Part shown: in pieces, positions 45,748 through 55,405 of the stretch | Layout of the letters: each line of letters starts with the position of its first letter | Position numbering within the stretch: position 1 is the first letter of the stretch | From: Rhodovulum bhavnagarense | GTDB taxonomy: Bacteria; Pseudomonadota; Alphaproteobacteria; Rhodobacterales; Rhodobacteraceae | Reading direction: 5' to 3' | Assembly: GCF_004343505.1 (NCBI RefSeq) | Contig: NZ_SLXU01000001.1 | Span: 248,001-312,000 of the forward strand | DNA length: 64,000 nt | Translations under genes and position numbers: made by a program | Notes under the pieces: generated by a model | Seen by the model: only the letters and a program-made list of their open reading frames with translations | What the model was told of the DNA's origin: nothing | The model's database searches: none

Positions 45748-47430
45748 ATGGCTCAGATCGCATCCATGGAGGAATTCGAAGCCCTCCTGAAAGAAAGCTT
45801 CGAGATCGACACGCCCGAAGAGGGCAGCGTCGTCAGGGGCAAGGTCATCGCCATCGAGGCGGGCCAGGCCATCATCGATGTCGGCTACAAGATGGAAGGC
45901 CGCGTCGATCTGAAAGAATTCGCCAATCCGGGTGAGGCCGCCGAGATCGAGATCGGCGACGAGGTCGAGGTGTTCCTCGATCGTGTGGAAAACGCCCGCG
46001 GCGAGGCCGTCATCAGCCGTGACAAGGCCCGCCGCGAAGAAGCGTGGGATCGCCTGGAAAAGGCCTATGCCGAGGATGCGCGCGTCGAGGGTGCAATCTT
46101 TGGCCGCGTCAAGGGTGGCTTTACCGTCGATCTGGGCGGCGCCGTGGCCTTCCTGCCCGGCAGCCAGGTCGATGTGCGCCCCGTGCGCGATGCCGGCCCG
46201 CTGATGGGTCTGAAACAGCCCTTCCAGATTCTCAAGATGGATCGCCGCCGCGGCAATATAGTGGTCTCGCGCCGCGCCATCCTGGAAGAATCCCGTGCCG
46301 AGCAGCGCGCCGAGATCATCGCCAAGCTGACCGAAGGCGACGCGGTGGATGGTGTCGTCAAGAACATCACTGAATACGGTGCCTTCGTGGACCTGGGCGG
46401 TGTGGACGGCCTGCTGCACGTCACAGACATGGCCTGGCGCCGCGTCAACCACCCGTCGGAAATCCTGTCGATCGGCGAGACCGTCAAGGTTCAGGTCATC
46501 AAGATCAACAAGGAAACCCATCGTATCAGCCTGGGCATGAAACAGCTTCAGGCCGATCCGTGGGATGCGGTCGAAGCCAAGTTCCCGATGGGCACCGTCC
46601 ACAAGGGCCGCGTGACCAACATCACCGATTACGGTGCATTCGTGGAGCTGGAGCCGGGCGTCGAGGGTCTGGTCCATGTCAGCGAAATGTCCTGGACCAA
46701 GAAGAACGTCCATCCCGGCAAGATCGTGTCCACCTCGCAAGAGGTCGATGTCATGGTGCTGGAGATCGACACCGCCAAGCGCCGCGTGTCGCTGGGTCTG
46801 AAACAGACCATGCGCAACCCGTGGGAAGTCTTCGCCGAGACCCACCCGGTCGGCACCGAGGTCGAGGGCGAGGTCAAGAACATCACCGAGTTCGGTCTGT
46901 TCATCGGTCTGGATAACGACATCGATGGCATGGTGCACCTCTCTGATCTCAGCTGGGACCAGCGTGGCGAGGATGCGATCCAGGACTATCGCAAGGGCGA
47001 CATGGTCAAGGCCGTCGTCACCGAGGTGGATGTCGAGAAAGAGCGTATCTCGCTGTCCGTCAAGGCCCTGGAAGGCGATCCCTTTGCCGAGGCTGTCGGC
47101 GGCGTCAAGCGCGGTTCGATCATCACCGTGACCGTGACCGCGATCGAGGAAGGCGGGATCGAGGTGGAATACGAGGGTATGAAGTCCTTCATCCGCCGCT
47201 CCGACCTCAGCCGCGACCGTGCCGAACAGCGCCCCGAGCGGTTCCAGGTCGGCGATCATGTCGATGTGCGCGTGACCAATATCGACAGCAAGTCGCGCCG
47301 CCTGGGCCTGTCGATCAAGGCCCGCGAGATTGCCGAAGAGAAAGAGGCCGTCGAACAGTATGGCAGCTCTGACTCGGGCGCGTCGCTGGGCGACATCCTG
47401 GGCGCCGCCCTCAAGGGCGACGACAAGTAA
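45748..47430 (+). CDS. rpsA: 30S ribosomal protein S1
   Basis: RNA-binding protein of the 30S platform that helps load mRNA. The 560 residues hold six S1 (OB) domains. The most regular are the central ones (GVVKNITEYGAFVDLGGVDGLLHVTDMAW; GRVTNITDYGAFVELEPGVEGLVHVSEMSW; GEVKNITEFGLFIGLDNDIDGMVHLSDLSW). A large antisense open frame over it is a shadow. An AAAGGAAA site precedes the ATG. Confidence 0.97.
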   Translation: MAQIASMEEFEALLKESFEIDTPEEGSVVRGKVIAIEAGQAIIDVGYKMEGRVDLKEFANPGEAAEIEIGDEVEVFLDRVENARGEAVISRDKARREEAWDRLEKAYAEDARVEGAIFGRVKGGFTVDLGGAVAFLPGSQVDVRPVRDAGPLMGLKQPFQILKMDRRRGNIVVSRRAILEESRAEQRAEIIAKLTEGDAVDGVVKNITEYGAFVDLGGVDGLLHVTDMAWRRVNHPSEILSIGETVKVQVIKINKETHRISLGMKQLQADPWDAVEAKFPMGTVHKGRVTNITDYGAFVELEPGVEGLVHVSEMSWTKKNVHPGKIVSTSQEVDVMVLEIDTAKRRVSLGLKQTMRNPWEVFAETHPVGTEVEGEVKNITEFGLFIGLDNDIDGMVHLSDLSWDQRGEDAIQDYRKGDMVKAVVTEVDVEKERISLSVKALEGDPFAEAVGGVKRGSIITVTVTAIEEGGIEVEYEGMKSFIRRSDLSRDRAEQRPERFQVGDHVDVRVTNIDSKSRRLGLSIKAREIAEEKEAVEQYGSSDSGASLGDILGAALKGDDK

Positions 47431-47456
47431 CAGACCGTTCGAGGTCTGAAACAGAA

Positions 47457-47485
47457 CGGCCCCGCCAGCTCGGCGGGGCCGTTTT
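47457..47485 (+). terminator. Terminator after rpsA
   Basis: Stem CGGCCCCGCC / GGCGGGGCCG with an AGCTC loop and TTTT. A small 6-bp hairpin (CAGACC / GGTCTG, 47431-47448) lies just before it. Confidence 0.92.
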
Positions 47486-47710
47486 CGTGTCAGCGAATCA
47501 TGGATGCCCCGGGCTGCGTGCGGAGGTGAACCTTATGGCGATTCCCGCGGTCAAGAACAAAAAGCGCGCCGAAACAGCGCATAAAAGGCTGGCGTGCCCA
47601 TGTTTTTTCCGCCTTTTCAAGGCTTTCTGTTTCTTCGTGGTGCAATTCGTGGCTATAGTCTCGACAGCTTCTCCGAGGGGTTTATTGGTGTTGAACAGGG
47701 ACAGGGCCGC

Positions 47711-47992
47711 ATGATCCGCTCCGAATTGATACAGAAGATTGCCGACGAGAACCCGCATCTCTATCAGCGTGATGTCGAAAAGATCGTGAATACCATCTTT
47801 GAAGAGATCATCGCGGCAATGGCCCGTGGTGACAGGGTCGAATTGCGGGGCTTTGGCGCGTTCTCGGTCAAGAGGCGCGACGCGCGCACCGGGCGCAATC
47901 CGCGCACGGGGGAATCGGTCGAGGTCGATGAAAAGCACGTGCCCTTCTTCAAGACCGGCAAGCTCCTTCGGGACCGGCTGAACGGAAAATAA
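47711..47992 (+). CDS. ihfB: Integration host factor, beta subunit
   Basis: DNA-bending protein of the HU/IHF family, 93 residues. It shows [29 protein letters not shown], the arm sequence [23 protein letters not shown] and the end [15 protein letters not shown]. The start MIRSEL is the IHF-beta form, and the preceding 140 bp do not code convincingly. It is followed after 16 bp by the LapA-domain gene and then trpF, a frequent order in this group. Confidence 0.94.
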   Translation: MIRSELIQKIADENPHLYQRDVEKIVNTIFEEIIAAMARGDRVELRGFGAFSVKRRDARTGRNPRTGESVEVDEKHVPFFKTGKLLRDRLNGK

Positions 47993-48008
47993 AAGAGACA
48001 GAGCCAAC

Positions 48009-48359
48009 ATGCGTTACATTCGCCTACTTTTCCTGCTTGTTCTCGCGCTGTGCCTGGTCGTGGTCGCGATGGCCAATAATGTCATGGTCACGCTGACGCT
48101 CTTGCCGCAGGAGCTTGCGACCTTCTCGGGCGTGTCACAGTCGATTGACCTGCCGCTATACGTCGTTGGCTTTGGCGGGGTGCTGGTGGGTCTGCTGGTC
48201 GGTTTCATCTGGGAATGGATGCGCGAGAGTAAATACCGCTCGACCGCGTCCCGCCAGAAACGCGAGAATGCCAAGCTCAAGCGCGAGCTTGACAAGGTCA
48301 ACGCCGAGAAACACCGCAACGAAGGCCGCGACGAGGTTCTGGCCCTCGTCGAGAAATAG
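48009..48359 (+). CDS. lapA: LapA-domain inner-membrane protein
   Basis: A 116-residue protein with two membrane helices (about 3-24 and 45-68) and a C-terminal charged coiled coil ([25 protein letters not shown]). The LapA (lipopolysaccharide assembly A) domain spans the helices. E. coli LapA works with LapB to control LpxC and LPS assembly. Here it is co-transcribed with ihfB and trpF. Domain call is firm; equivalence of function is inferred. Confidence 0.8.
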   Translation: MRYIRLLFLLVLALCLVVVAMANNVMVTLTLLPQELATFSGVSQSIDLPLYVVGFGGVLVGLLVGFIWEWMRESKYRSTASRQKRENAKLKRELDKVNAEKHRNEGRDEVLALVEK

Positions 48360-48381
48360 GCGCGCTGTACCATCCCGCGCC

Positions 48382-49038
48382 ATGGGCACGGATATCCGCA
48401 TAAAGATCTGCGGCCTGCACACACGGGCCGCCATCGCCCAGGCGGCAAGCCTGGGCGTTGCCTATATCGGCCTTGTCTTTTTTCCCAAATCCCCCCGCCA
48501 CCTCGATATCGAAGAGGCTCGCGCGCTGGCGCTGGATACGCCGCCGGGGATGGCCAAGGTCGCGCTGACGGTCAATGCCGAGGATGCCGCGATCGAGGCA
48601 ATCCTGAACCGCGTGCCGATAGACATGCTGCAACTGCACGGCGCTGAAACGCCGGGGAGGGTTGCAGAGGTTCGCGCCCGGTTCGGTTTGCCGGTGATGA
48701 AGGCGGTGGGCGTTGCCGGGGCAGAGGACCTGCCCGCTCTTGATGCCTATGCACGCGTGGCCGACCAGATCCTCGTCGATGCCAAGCCGCCAAAGGGCGC
48801 CGATCTGCCCGGCGGCAACGGGCTTGCCTTTGACTGGCAACTGATTGCGAAGCGCAGATGGGCGGTGCCCTGGATGCTTGCCGGTGGTCTCACGCCCGAA
48901 AACGTCGCGGCGGCGATCCGGTTGACCGGGGCGCGGCAGGTTGATGTTTCCTCGGGGGTCGAATCGGCGCCGGGGATCAAGGATGCCGACAAGATGGCCC
49001 GGTTCGTGGCTGCTGCGCGGGGGGAAACGGACGCATGA
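48382..49038 (+). CDS. trpF: Phosphoribosylanthranilate isomerase
   Basis: Third step of tryptophan synthesis from anthranilate. The 218-residue TIM barrel shows the active Cys in [25 protein letters not shown], the Asp in [23 protein letters not shown] and the phosphate site [14 protein letters not shown]...VDVSSGVES. It starts 22 bp after lapA and overlaps the small secreted-protein gene by four bases. Confidence 0.94.
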   Translation: MGTDIRIKICGLHTRAAIAQAASLGVAYIGLVFFPKSPRHLDIEEARALALDTPPGMAKVALTVNAEDAAIEAILNRVPIDMLQLHGAETPGRVAEVRARFGLPVMKAVGVAGAEDLPALDAYARVADQILVDAKPPKGADLPGGNGLAFDWQLIAKRRWAVPWMLAGGLTPENVAAAIRLTGARQVDVSSGVESAPGIKDADKMARFVAAARGETDA

Positions 49039-49372
49039 GAATGCTGTTGAGCCTGGTCCTTCTGCTAGGGGGGCTGGCGCTTGCCGCGGCTTTTACCAAG
49101 CAACCCGGCCCGATGCCGTGGCCGAGATAGAGGCACGCCTGCTGACGCAGATCGATGCGGCCCGGATCGACGAAGAGACCGATCCCCCGCGGGCGGTTCT
49201 GTTGGCCGCGTGCAAGCTGGGGCGCGGCCAGTGCGTTCAGGTCCTGCGTTCGATGCTATCGGTGACATACGAAGACCGGGTGCTCTATTCCCGGGTGACG
49301 GTCGAGACCGCCGGCGGGGAACCGGCCACCTGCCTGGGCCTGTTCACAAAGATCGTCTGCACCCGTCCCTGA
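49035..49372 (+). pseudogene. Small secreted protein gene with a frameshift
   Basis: ATG overlaps the trpF stop. It opens with a clear signal peptide ([20 protein letters not shown]) but stops after 31 codons at 49128-49130. The continuing sequence in another frame (DAVAEIEARLLTQIDAARIDEETDPPRAVLLAACKLGRGQCVQVL... to 49372) reads as a protein. It would join in frame if one base were added near 49108-49112 (...KQPGP|DAVAEIEARL). Joined, it is a ~113-residue exported protein with three or four Cys, family unknown. Real inactivation and a sequencing slip in a GC run cannot be told apart here. Confidence 0.72.
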
Positions 49373-49430
49373 CCCCTTGCCGCGCCGCGCCCGCCCGGCT
49401 AGGCAAGGCGGAAACTGGCGGGAGGGCAGC

Positions 49431-50660
49431 ATGGCCGACGATCTTTTCAATTCCTTCATGACCGGCCCGAACGACAAGGGCAGGTTCGGCGATTTCGGCG
49501 GGCGGTTCGTGTCGGAAACGCTGATGCCGCTGATCCTGGAGCTTGAGGCGCAATACGAGCACGCCAAGACCGATCAGAGTTTCTGGGACGAGATGAACCA
49601 TCTCTGGACCCATTACGTTGGCCGTCCCTCGCCGCTTTATTTTGCCGAACGCCTGACCGAGCGGCTGGGCGGGGCCAAGATCTATCTCAAGCGTGACGAG
49701 TTGAACCATACCGGCGCCCACAAGATCAACAATGTGCTAGGCCAGCTCTTGCTGGCGCGGCGGATGGGCAAGACCCGGATCATCGCCGAAACCGGCGCCG
49801 GACAGCACGGGGTGGCCACTGCCACGGTCTGTGCCAAGTTCGGGTTGAAATGCGTGGTCTACATGGGGGCGCATGACGTCGAACGCCAAAAGCCCAACGT
49901 CTTTCGGATGCGGCTTCTGGGGGCGGAGGTGGTTCCGGTCACCTCGGGTCGCGGCACGCTAAAGGATGCGATGAACGACGCGCTGCGCGACTGGGTGACC
50001 AATGTCCGCGATACCTTCTACTGCATCGGCACGGTGGCCGGGCCGCATCCTTACCCCGCGATGGTGCGCGATTTCCAGGCGATCATCGGCAAGGAGACCA
50101 AGGAACAGATGCTGGCGGCCGAGGGCCGGTTGCCCGACACGCTGGTCGCCGCGATCGGCGGAGGGTCGAACGCGATGGGGCTGTTTTACCCGTTTCTCGA
50201 CGACAAGGACGTGCGGATTATCGGGGTGGAGGCCGGCGGACGCGGCGTGAACGAGAAAATGGAACATTGCGCCTCGTTGACCGGTGGGCGGCCTGGCGTG
50301 CTGCACGGCAACCGGACCTACCTGTTGCAGGACGAGGACGGGCAGATCCTTGAGGGGCACTCGATTTCTGCGGGGCTGGATTACCCCGGTATCGGACCGG
50401 AACATGCGTGGCTGCATGACACGGGCCGGGCAGAATATGTCGCGATCACCGACGATGAGGCGCTTGGCGCATTCCAGTTGTCTTGCGAAACCGAGGGCAT
50501 CATTCCCGCGCTGGAGCCCAGCCATGCGCTGGCCCATGTGGCCAAGATTGCGCCGGACCTGCCTGCCGATCACCTGATCTGCATGAATATGTGTGGCCGC
50601 GGCGACAAGGATATCTTTACCGTTGCCCGGCACCTGGGGCACGATATGAACGGCGCATGA
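49431..50660 (+). CDS. trpB: Tryptophan synthase, beta chain
   Basis: Condenses indole and serine to tryptophan. The 409-residue PLP enzyme shows the PLP Lys in [30 protein letters not shown], the phosphate loop [15 protein letters not shown] and [12 protein letters not shown] at the end. A GGGAGG site precedes the ATG. It follows trpF across the frameshifted small gene; trpA is not in the window, which is unusual since trpB-trpA pairs are common. Confidence 0.96.
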   Translation: MADDLFNSFMTGPNDKGRFGDFGGRFVSETLMPLILELEAQYEHAKTDQSFWDEMNHLWTHYVGRPSPLYFAERLTERLGGAKIYLKRDELNHTGAHKINNVLGQLLLARRMGKTRIIAETGAGQHGVATATVCAKFGLKCVVYMGAHDVERQKPNVFRMRLLGAEVVPVTSGRGTLKDAMNDALRDWVTNVRDTFYCIGTVAGPHPYPAMVRDFQAIIGKETKEQMLAAEGRLPDTLVAAIGGGSNAMGLFYPFLDDKDVRIIGVEAGGRGVNEKMEHCASLTGGRPGVLHGNRTYLLQDEDGQILEGHSISAGLDYPGIGPEHAWLHDTGRAEYVAITDDEALGAFQLSCETEGIIPALEPSHALAHVAKIAPDLPADHLICMNMCGRGDKDIFTVARHLGHDMNGA

Positions 50661-50680
50661 CCTCTTGACCGCATGGTCGG

Positions 50681-51358
50681 CTATCGGAAACGGTCGGCCA
50701 GTTTTTGCAGCGGCGTGCGGTTGTCGGTCGCGGTCTGGGGGGATGTCGGGGCCGGCGTCGGGGTCACGGCGGCGCTTGCGGATTTGCGCGGCGGTGCCAT
50801 GCGCAGGGCCAGTTTGTTCAGAAAACCGGTAGTGTCCCGCTCTGCCAGTGCCACCGCCCCGTCGGAAATCCCGCGCATGAGGTCGTCCAGCCAGGCGCCA
50901 TCGGCCTTGGCGAAATCACTCAGGACATAGGCGGCAACCTGGTCCTTGTGCCCCGGATGCCCGATGCCAAGCCGCACGCGACCATAGTCGGCGCCCAGAT
51001 GCGAATGGATCGACCGCAGACCGTTATGGCCGGCATGTCCGCCCCCCTGTTTGACACGGCATTTGCCCGGCGCCAGATCCAGTTCGTCGTGAAAGACCAC
51101 TACGTCGTCGGGGGTCAGCTTGAAGAATTGCACCGCCGCAGCCACCGCGTCGCCAGAGCGATTCATGTAGGTTTCGGGCTTGAGCAGAACGACTTTTTCC
51201 CGCCCAAGCCGTCCCTCGGCCACCTGTCCCTGGAACTTGGTCCGCCAAGGGCTAAACCCGTGATCCGCTGCGATCCGGTCCACAGCCATGAAACCGATAT
51301 TGTGGCGGTTCCCGCCGTATTTTGCCCCGGGATTGCCCAGCCCGACGAAAAGACGCAT
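50681..51358 (-). CDS. pth: Peptidyl-tRNA hydrolase
   Basis: Recycles tRNA from drop-off peptidyl-tRNA. The 225-residue protein shows [21 protein letters not shown] with the catalytic His and Asn, [45 protein letters not shown] and [11 protein letters not shown] Pro/Thr/Ala-rich tail of about 40 residues extends past the core. It is convergent with trpB, and the start at 51358 has GAGGA upstream. Confidence 0.95.
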   Translation of the reverse strand: MRLFVGLGNPGAKYGGNRHNIGFMAVDRIAADHGFSPWRTKFQGQVAEGRLGREKVVLLKPETYMNRSGDAVAAAVQFFKLTPDDVVVFHDELDLAPGKCRVKQGGGHAGHNGLRSIHSHLGADYGRVRLGIGHPGHKDQVAAYVLSDFAKADGAWLDDLMRGISDGAVALAERDTTGFLNKLALRMAPPRKSASAAVTPTPAPTSPQTATDNRTPLQKLADRFR

Positions 51359-51567
51359 TGGTGAAGTCCTCGCGCTTGCAGTTTGGGCCTTGATGCCCTG
51401 AACCGGCATGGAAAACCAGCCTTGCACGGCAAAAGCCAGGACATGCCGCCGTCGCGCGGGAACTTGGTTTTGATGCGGGGCCTGACACAGGAATGACGGC
51501 GATCATGGCTTGGCGTTTGACGCCGGGGTGCCTAGAAAGAACGGACCAACAAGCGGAGGAGGGGACG

Positions 51568-52047
51568 ATGCGGCCGAAAGGTGGTCTTTTTGCTGGGGCG
51601 TTGGTCCTGTGCGGGGCGTTGCCTGTCTGGGCCCAGGATATCATGGTCTCTGACGCTTATGCGCGTGCCTCGACGATGATGTCGCAATCCGGCGCGGCCT
51701 TCATGGTGATCGGGAATGGGGGCTTACAAGACGACCGGTTGGTTCGGGCGGCCTCGGACGTGGCCGCCAAGGTGGAACTGCACACTCACGCCGAGGACGC
51801 CAATGGCGTGATGCGCATGATCGAGGTCGAGCAAGGTTTTGCCATTCCCGCGGGCGGACAGCATGTGCTGCGCCGTGGTGGCGATCACGTCATGTTCCTG
51901 GGTTTGACCCGGCCGCTGGCCCATGGCGACACCGTGTCGGTCACGCTGCATTTCGAAAAGGCGGGCGAGATGGTGATCGAGGTGCCTGTCGACCTGGAAC
52001 GCGGCGCTGCGGGTGCGATGGGCGGCCAGATGAAAATGGGCGAGTGA
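51568..52047 (+). CDS. PCu(A)C-type periplasmic copper chaperone
   Basis: Exported copper(I) chaperone, 159 residues, of the family that feeds copper to the CuA site of cytochrome oxidase. A signal peptide (about 1-22, ending PVWA) is followed by DIMVSDAYARASTMMSQSGAAFMVI. The copper site H-M-H-M is visible: HTHAEDANGVMRM and HVLRRGGDHVMFLG. The C-terminal tail is Met/Gly rich (GGQMKMG). ATG 51568 is preceded by GGAGGAGGGG. It stands alone. Confidence 0.88.
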   Translation: MRPKGGLFAGALVLCGALPVWAQDIMVSDAYARASTMMSQSGAAFMVIGNGGLQDDRLVRAASDVAAKVELHTHAEDANGVMRMIEVEQGFAIPAGGQHVLRRGGDHVMFLGLTRPLAHGDTVSVTLHFEKAGEMVIEVPVDLERGAAGAMGGQMKMGE

Positions 52048-52060
52048 GGCGTATAGCGGC

Positions 52061-52753
52061 TCATGCCCCCAGGAGTTCGGCGACCCAAGCCGGGACGATA
52101 GCCGAGGCGCGTCCATGTCTTGCCTCGGTGAAGTCCGACACTGTCTGCGAAGGTTCCAGGTTGAGTTCCAGCGTGTGGGCCCCCGCCCGCCGCGCATCCT
52201 GCACGAAGGCCGCGGCGGGATAGACGCTGCCCGAGGTGCCGATCGCCACGAACAACTCGGCTGCGCGGATCGCAGCCCAGATCTCTTCCATGTGATAGGG
52301 GAATTCACCGAACCAGACGATATCGGGCCGCGTGGCTTGTGCAGCGCAGGCCGGGCAGGGGGTATCGGCATGGAGCTCTGCCGGGGCGGACCAGCCATGG
52401 CCGCAGGCCGCACAACAGGCGCGGGTGAGTTGTCCATGCATGTGCAGGACGTTTCTGCTGCCGGCGCGTTCATGCAGGTCGTCGATATTCTGGGTGATGA
52501 TGAGCACCTCGCCGGGGCGGGCGGCCTCTAGCCGGGCAAGGGCGGCATGGGCGGCATTGGGGATCGCCTCGGCGGCGTTGCGCCGCCGCGCGTTGTAAAA
52601 CTCATGCACCAACGCCGGGTTGCGCGCGAAACCCTCGGGCGTGGCGACCTCGTCCAAGTCGTAGCGCGACCAGAGTCCGTCAATGTCGCGAAAGGTGCCC
52701 AGCCCGCTTTCGGCAGAGATACCCGCCCCGGTCAGAATCACGATCTTGGTCAT
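52061..52753 (-). CDS. cobB: NAD-dependent protein deacylase (sirtuin)
   Basis: Class III sirtuin, 230 residues. Visible are the NAD motif ILTGAGISAESGLGTFRD, TQNIDDLHERAG, the catalytic His in LHMHGQL, a zinc site of four Cys (CCAACG...CPAC) and the Tyr/Arg pocket region typical of the desuccinylase branch (YNARRR). The start at 52753 has AAGGAGG upstream. It is divergent from the phosphatase gene with only 42 bp between the start codons. Confidence 0.92.
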   Translation of the reverse strand: MTKIVILTGAGISAESGLGTFRDIDGLWSRYDLDEVATPEGFARNPALVHEFYNARRRNAAEAIPNAAHAALARLEAARPGEVLIITQNIDDLHERAGSRNVLHMHGQLTRACCAACGHGWSAPAELHADTPCPACAAQATRPDIVWFGEFPYHMEEIWAAIRAAELFVAIGTSGSVYPAAAFVQDARRAGAHTLELNLEPSQTVSDFTEARHGRASAIVPAWVAELLGA

Positions 52754-52795
52754 CGCGCCCTCCTTCGTTATCAGTGTGGCGCAAAGGAGATACCC

Positions 52796-53278
52796 ATGAC
52801 TACCCGTATCCTGTTCGTCTGTCTTGGCAATATCTGTCGTTCCCCAACCGCCGAAGGCGTGTTCGCGGCGCTGGCCGCGCGGGCGGGTGCGGCGGTCGAG
52901 ATCGACAGCGCGGGCACGGGCGGTTGGCATGTGGGCGATTCGCCCGATGCCCGCGCCCAGGCCGCCGCGATGGCGCGCGGTTACGACCTCGGCGGACTGC
53001 GCGCTCGCCAGGTCCTGCCCGAGGATTTCGAGCGCTTTGATCTCATCCTCGCGATGGACCGGTCCAACATGGCCGCGCTTGAACAGATGCGTCCCGCGGG
53101 CAATGCGACGCCCGTGCGGTTGTTTCTGGATTATGCCGACAGCACTTATGAAGAAGTGCCCGACCCGTATTACGATGGAGGATTCAACCTTGTCCTGGAC
53201 TTGGTCGAACAAGCCGCGCGCGGAGTTTTGACCGAGATCGCGAAAGCGCCGACGGGGCGGTATACAAGCTGGGAATAG
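52796..53278 (+). CDS. Low-molecular-weight protein-tyrosine phosphatase
   Basis: A 160-residue phosphatase. The CX5R loop VCLGNICRSPTAEGVF is at residues 7-22 and the general-acid Asp is in DPYYDGGFNLVLDLVE. It acts on phosphotyrosine proteins or low-molecular-weight substrates. An AAAGGAG site precedes the ATG. It is divergent from the sirtuin. No tyrosine kinase or polysaccharide genes are adjacent, so a housekeeping role is more likely than one in capsule export. Confidence 0.92.
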   Translation: MTTRILFVCLGNICRSPTAEGVFAALAARAGAAVEIDSAGTGGWHVGDSPDARAQAAAMARGYDLGGLRARQVLPEDFERFDLILAMDRSNMAALEQMRPAGNATPVRLFLDYADSTYEEVPDPYYDGGFNLVLDLVEQAARGVLTEIAKAPTGRYTSWE

Positions 53279-53320
53279 GCGGGGCAGGAACGTGCGCCCC
53301 GGCGCCGCGATGCCCGGCCG

Positions 53321-53617
53321 CTAGCCGCAATAGGCCTCTGCCGTGGCGCCAAAGCGTTGGTAGCGTTGCCAGAAATCCTCATCGCTGGGGCGGTCCGACT
53401 GGCGCACGACCTGGGCCTCGTGGGGTTCCGAAAAGAAACGGGTCGCGCGGCGCTGATCGCTTTTGGTCAATGTCAGGTCGGCGGCCTGCTGGATACAGGC
53501 GCACAGCCCGCGATTGACGCCGGGCCGGTCAGACCCCAGGCAGGCCCTTTCGATGGGGCCTGCGGCAAGGGGGGTCGCACACATGGCGAAAAACGCCGCG
53601 GTCAAAACGGGTTTCAT
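53321..53617 (-). CDS. Small exported Cys-containing protein, unknown
   Basis: A 98-residue protein with a signal peptide (about 1-19, ending LAAG) and five Cys, of which four lie in the mature part (ERACLG, GLCACIQQAADL, and EAYCG at the very end). The middle is charged (KSDQRRATRFFSEPHEAQVVRQSD). I recall similar small secreted proteins in related genomes but can name no function. It is downstream of the hemolysin-III gene on the same strand. Confidence 0.65.
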   Translation of the reverse strand: MKPVLTAAFFAMCATPLAAGPIERACLGSDRPGVNRGLCACIQQAADLTLTKSDQRRATRFFSEPHEAQVVRQSDRPSDEDFWQRYQRFGATAEAYCG

Positions 53618-53728
53618 CGATCTGCCTCATTCCTTGGCCGTGACGGTTTGCCCGTTCTGGCGGCCCGGTTATATTGATGCAGACCACTATGCCACGGTCG
53701 CGGCAAAATTCAAAGCTCTCTGCCCGGA

Positions 53729-54376
53729 TCACGCGGTCTGGACAAGGTGCAGCGTGACCGCGGCAAAGAAAATCCCGCTGGCAACCAGTACGAACAGGTG
53801 CCAGATCGTGTTGTGATAGGGCAGGCCGCGCCAGAGATAAAAGGTCATGCCGACCGTATAAATCACACCGCCCGCGACGATCAGGCCCAGCACCACGGGG
53901 CTGAGCGTTGCAAACAGGCCCCAGCCCGCGACCAGCCCGGCCCAGCCCATCGCCGGGTAGAGCGCCAGGTTGACAACACGAAAGCGGTGCGGTGCTAGCA
54001 CCCTCAGCCCCGTTCCCGCCAGTGCCGCCGCCCAAAGCCCGGTCACCAGCGCGGCGCCCTGTCCGCCCGACAGCACGGTAAAGGGCGTATAGGTGCCCGC
54101 GATTTTCCAGTAGATCGCCGAGTGGTCGAGCCTGCGAAAGATCGGCGTCCAGCCGGGATGCCGGACCATGTGATAAAGTGCTGAAAAGCCGATCATCGCG
54201 GCCAGTGCCACGGCATAGACCGAAATTCCGGCGAGTGCCGCGCCGCCGCCATGCAGGGCAACCCCCAGCGCGATCAGCACCGGCACACCGACTGCCACCC
54301 CGGCCAGGCCGGTCACATGGACGACGGCGTCACTCAACCGCTCGGCGCGGGTATAGGAGGGGTAGTCGGTGACCAT
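53729..54376 (-). CDS. Hemolysin-III/PAQR-family membrane protein
   Basis: A 215-residue inner-membrane protein with seven helices. The family's metal site residues are present: Ser/His in GFSALYHMVRH, Asp-His in RRLDHSAIYWKIAGTYTP and the C-terminal His pair in YHNTIWHLFVLVAS. Despite the name, family members are better seen as membrane hydrolases or receptors (PAQR). The role here is unknown. Divergent from the thiamine operon. Confidence 0.88.
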   Translation of the reverse strand: MVTDYPSYTRAERLSDAVVHVTGLAGVAVGVPVLIALGVALHGGGAALAGISVYAVALAAMIGFSALYHMVRHPGWTPIFRRLDHSAIYWKIAGTYTPFTVLSGGQGAALVTGLWAAALAGTGLRVLAPHRFRVVNLALYPAMGWAGLVAGWGLFATLSPVVLGLIVAGGVIYTVGMTFYLWRGLPYHNTIWHLFVLVASGIFFAAVTLHLVQTA

Positions 54377-54479
54377 GGCGTGATGATAGCGCGCCGCGTC
54401 GACGCGGCCAACTCACGACCAGATCAGGGACATGCGCGGGGCTTTTCTCGGGGCGGGCGATGGTGTAAATCCGTTTTGC

Positions 54480-54555
54480 CGACAGGGGCGTCCGGGCATC
54501 CGGGCTGAGAAGCACCCTTTGAACCTGAACCAGATCATGCTGGCGGAGGGAGTCG
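54480..54555 (+). promoter_or_regulatory. TPP riboswitch (THI element)
   Basis: The conserved THI-box landmarks are present in order: CGGGCTGAGA (54511-54520), ACCCTTTGAACCTGA (54524-54538), and the 3' part TCATGCTGGCGGAGGGA (54535-54551). It lies about 65 bp before thiM. When thiamine diphosphate binds, expression of thiM-thiE-thiD would fall, probably by blocking translation since no clear terminator follows. Confidence 0.93.
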
Positions 54556-54616
54556 CGGACCCTTGGCCCCAAACGGGCGATGGCCGTCATTCCTGCCGCC
54601 TCGGAAGGAGCGATGA

Positions 54617-55405
54617 ATGGCCGACTGGGGCAGCCACCTTTCCACCATGCGCAGCACTGCGCCGCTGGTGTTGAACATCACCAACTTCGTGGCCATGAAT
54701 GTCATGGCAAATGTTCTTTTGGCCACGGGGGCATCCCCGGCGATGGCCCATGCAGAGGAAGAAATCGCCGAGATCACGGCGCTGTCGGATGCCTTGACGA
54801 TCAATTTCGGTACTGCCGATGCGGGCTGGATGCGCGGGATATTCCGTGCCGTCGAAACCGCGCGCGGGCAAGGCATCCCATGGGTGCTCGATCCGGTGGC
54901 GGTTGGCGTCAGCACCCTGCGAAAGCAAACTGCGGCGCGATTGATCGAGATGGGGCCAGCGGTCATTCGCGGGAATGCCTCTGAAATCCTCGTGCTCGCC
55001 GGGCAGGGGGCGGGCGGCAAGGGGGTCGATGCCACCGATGGCGTGACCGAGGCCGCGGCGGCGGCCCGCGCGTTGGCGAGTCGGACGGGTGCCGTGGTGG
55101 CCGTGACCGGGGCGGTGGATTACGTCACCGACGGATGCCGGGCGTTCAGCGTGGCAAATGGTCATCCGTTGATGCCGCGCGTCACGGCCCTGGGTTGTTC
55201 GTTGACAGGTGTGGTCGGTGCGTTCCTGGTTGGCCAGCCCACGCTTGAGGCCGCGACGGCCGCGTTGGCCTGTTATGGGGTCGCGGGCGAGCGCGCGGGC
55301 AAGTGCGCCTCTGGGCCCGGCAGTTTCGCGGTGGACTTTCTCGATGCGCTGGCCGCGTTGACGCCGGACGAGCTGTCGCAGATGGCAAGGGTGACGCCGG
55401 CATGA
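54617..55405 (+). CDS. thiM: Hydroxyethylthiazole kinase
   Basis: Salvage kinase for the thiazole half of thiamine. The 262 residues show LNITNFVAMNVMANVLLATGASPAMAHA, INFGT, WVLDPVAVG, VIRGNASEI and TALGCSLTGVVGAFL with the catalytic Cys. It starts after GGAAGGAG and overlaps thiE by four bases. First gene of a TPP-riboswitch-controlled salvage operon. Confidence 0.94.
   Translation: MADWGSHLSTMRSTAPLVLNITNFVAMNVMANVLLATGASPAMAHAEEEIAEITALSDALTINFGTADAGWMRGIFRAVETARGQGIPWVLDPVAVGVSTLRKQTAARLIEMGPAVIRGNASEILVLAGQGAGGKGVDATDGVTEAAAAARALASRTGAVVAVTGAVDYVTDGCRAFSVANGHPLMPRVTALGCSLTGVVGAFLVGQPTLEAATAALACYGVAGERAGKCASGPGSFAVDFLDALAALTPDELSQMARVTPA

Noticed and set aside
45565-47259. A 564-codon open frame opposite rpsA
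   Set aside because: Antisense shadow of the S1 repeats; Asp/His-rich and periodic because S1 is periodic.
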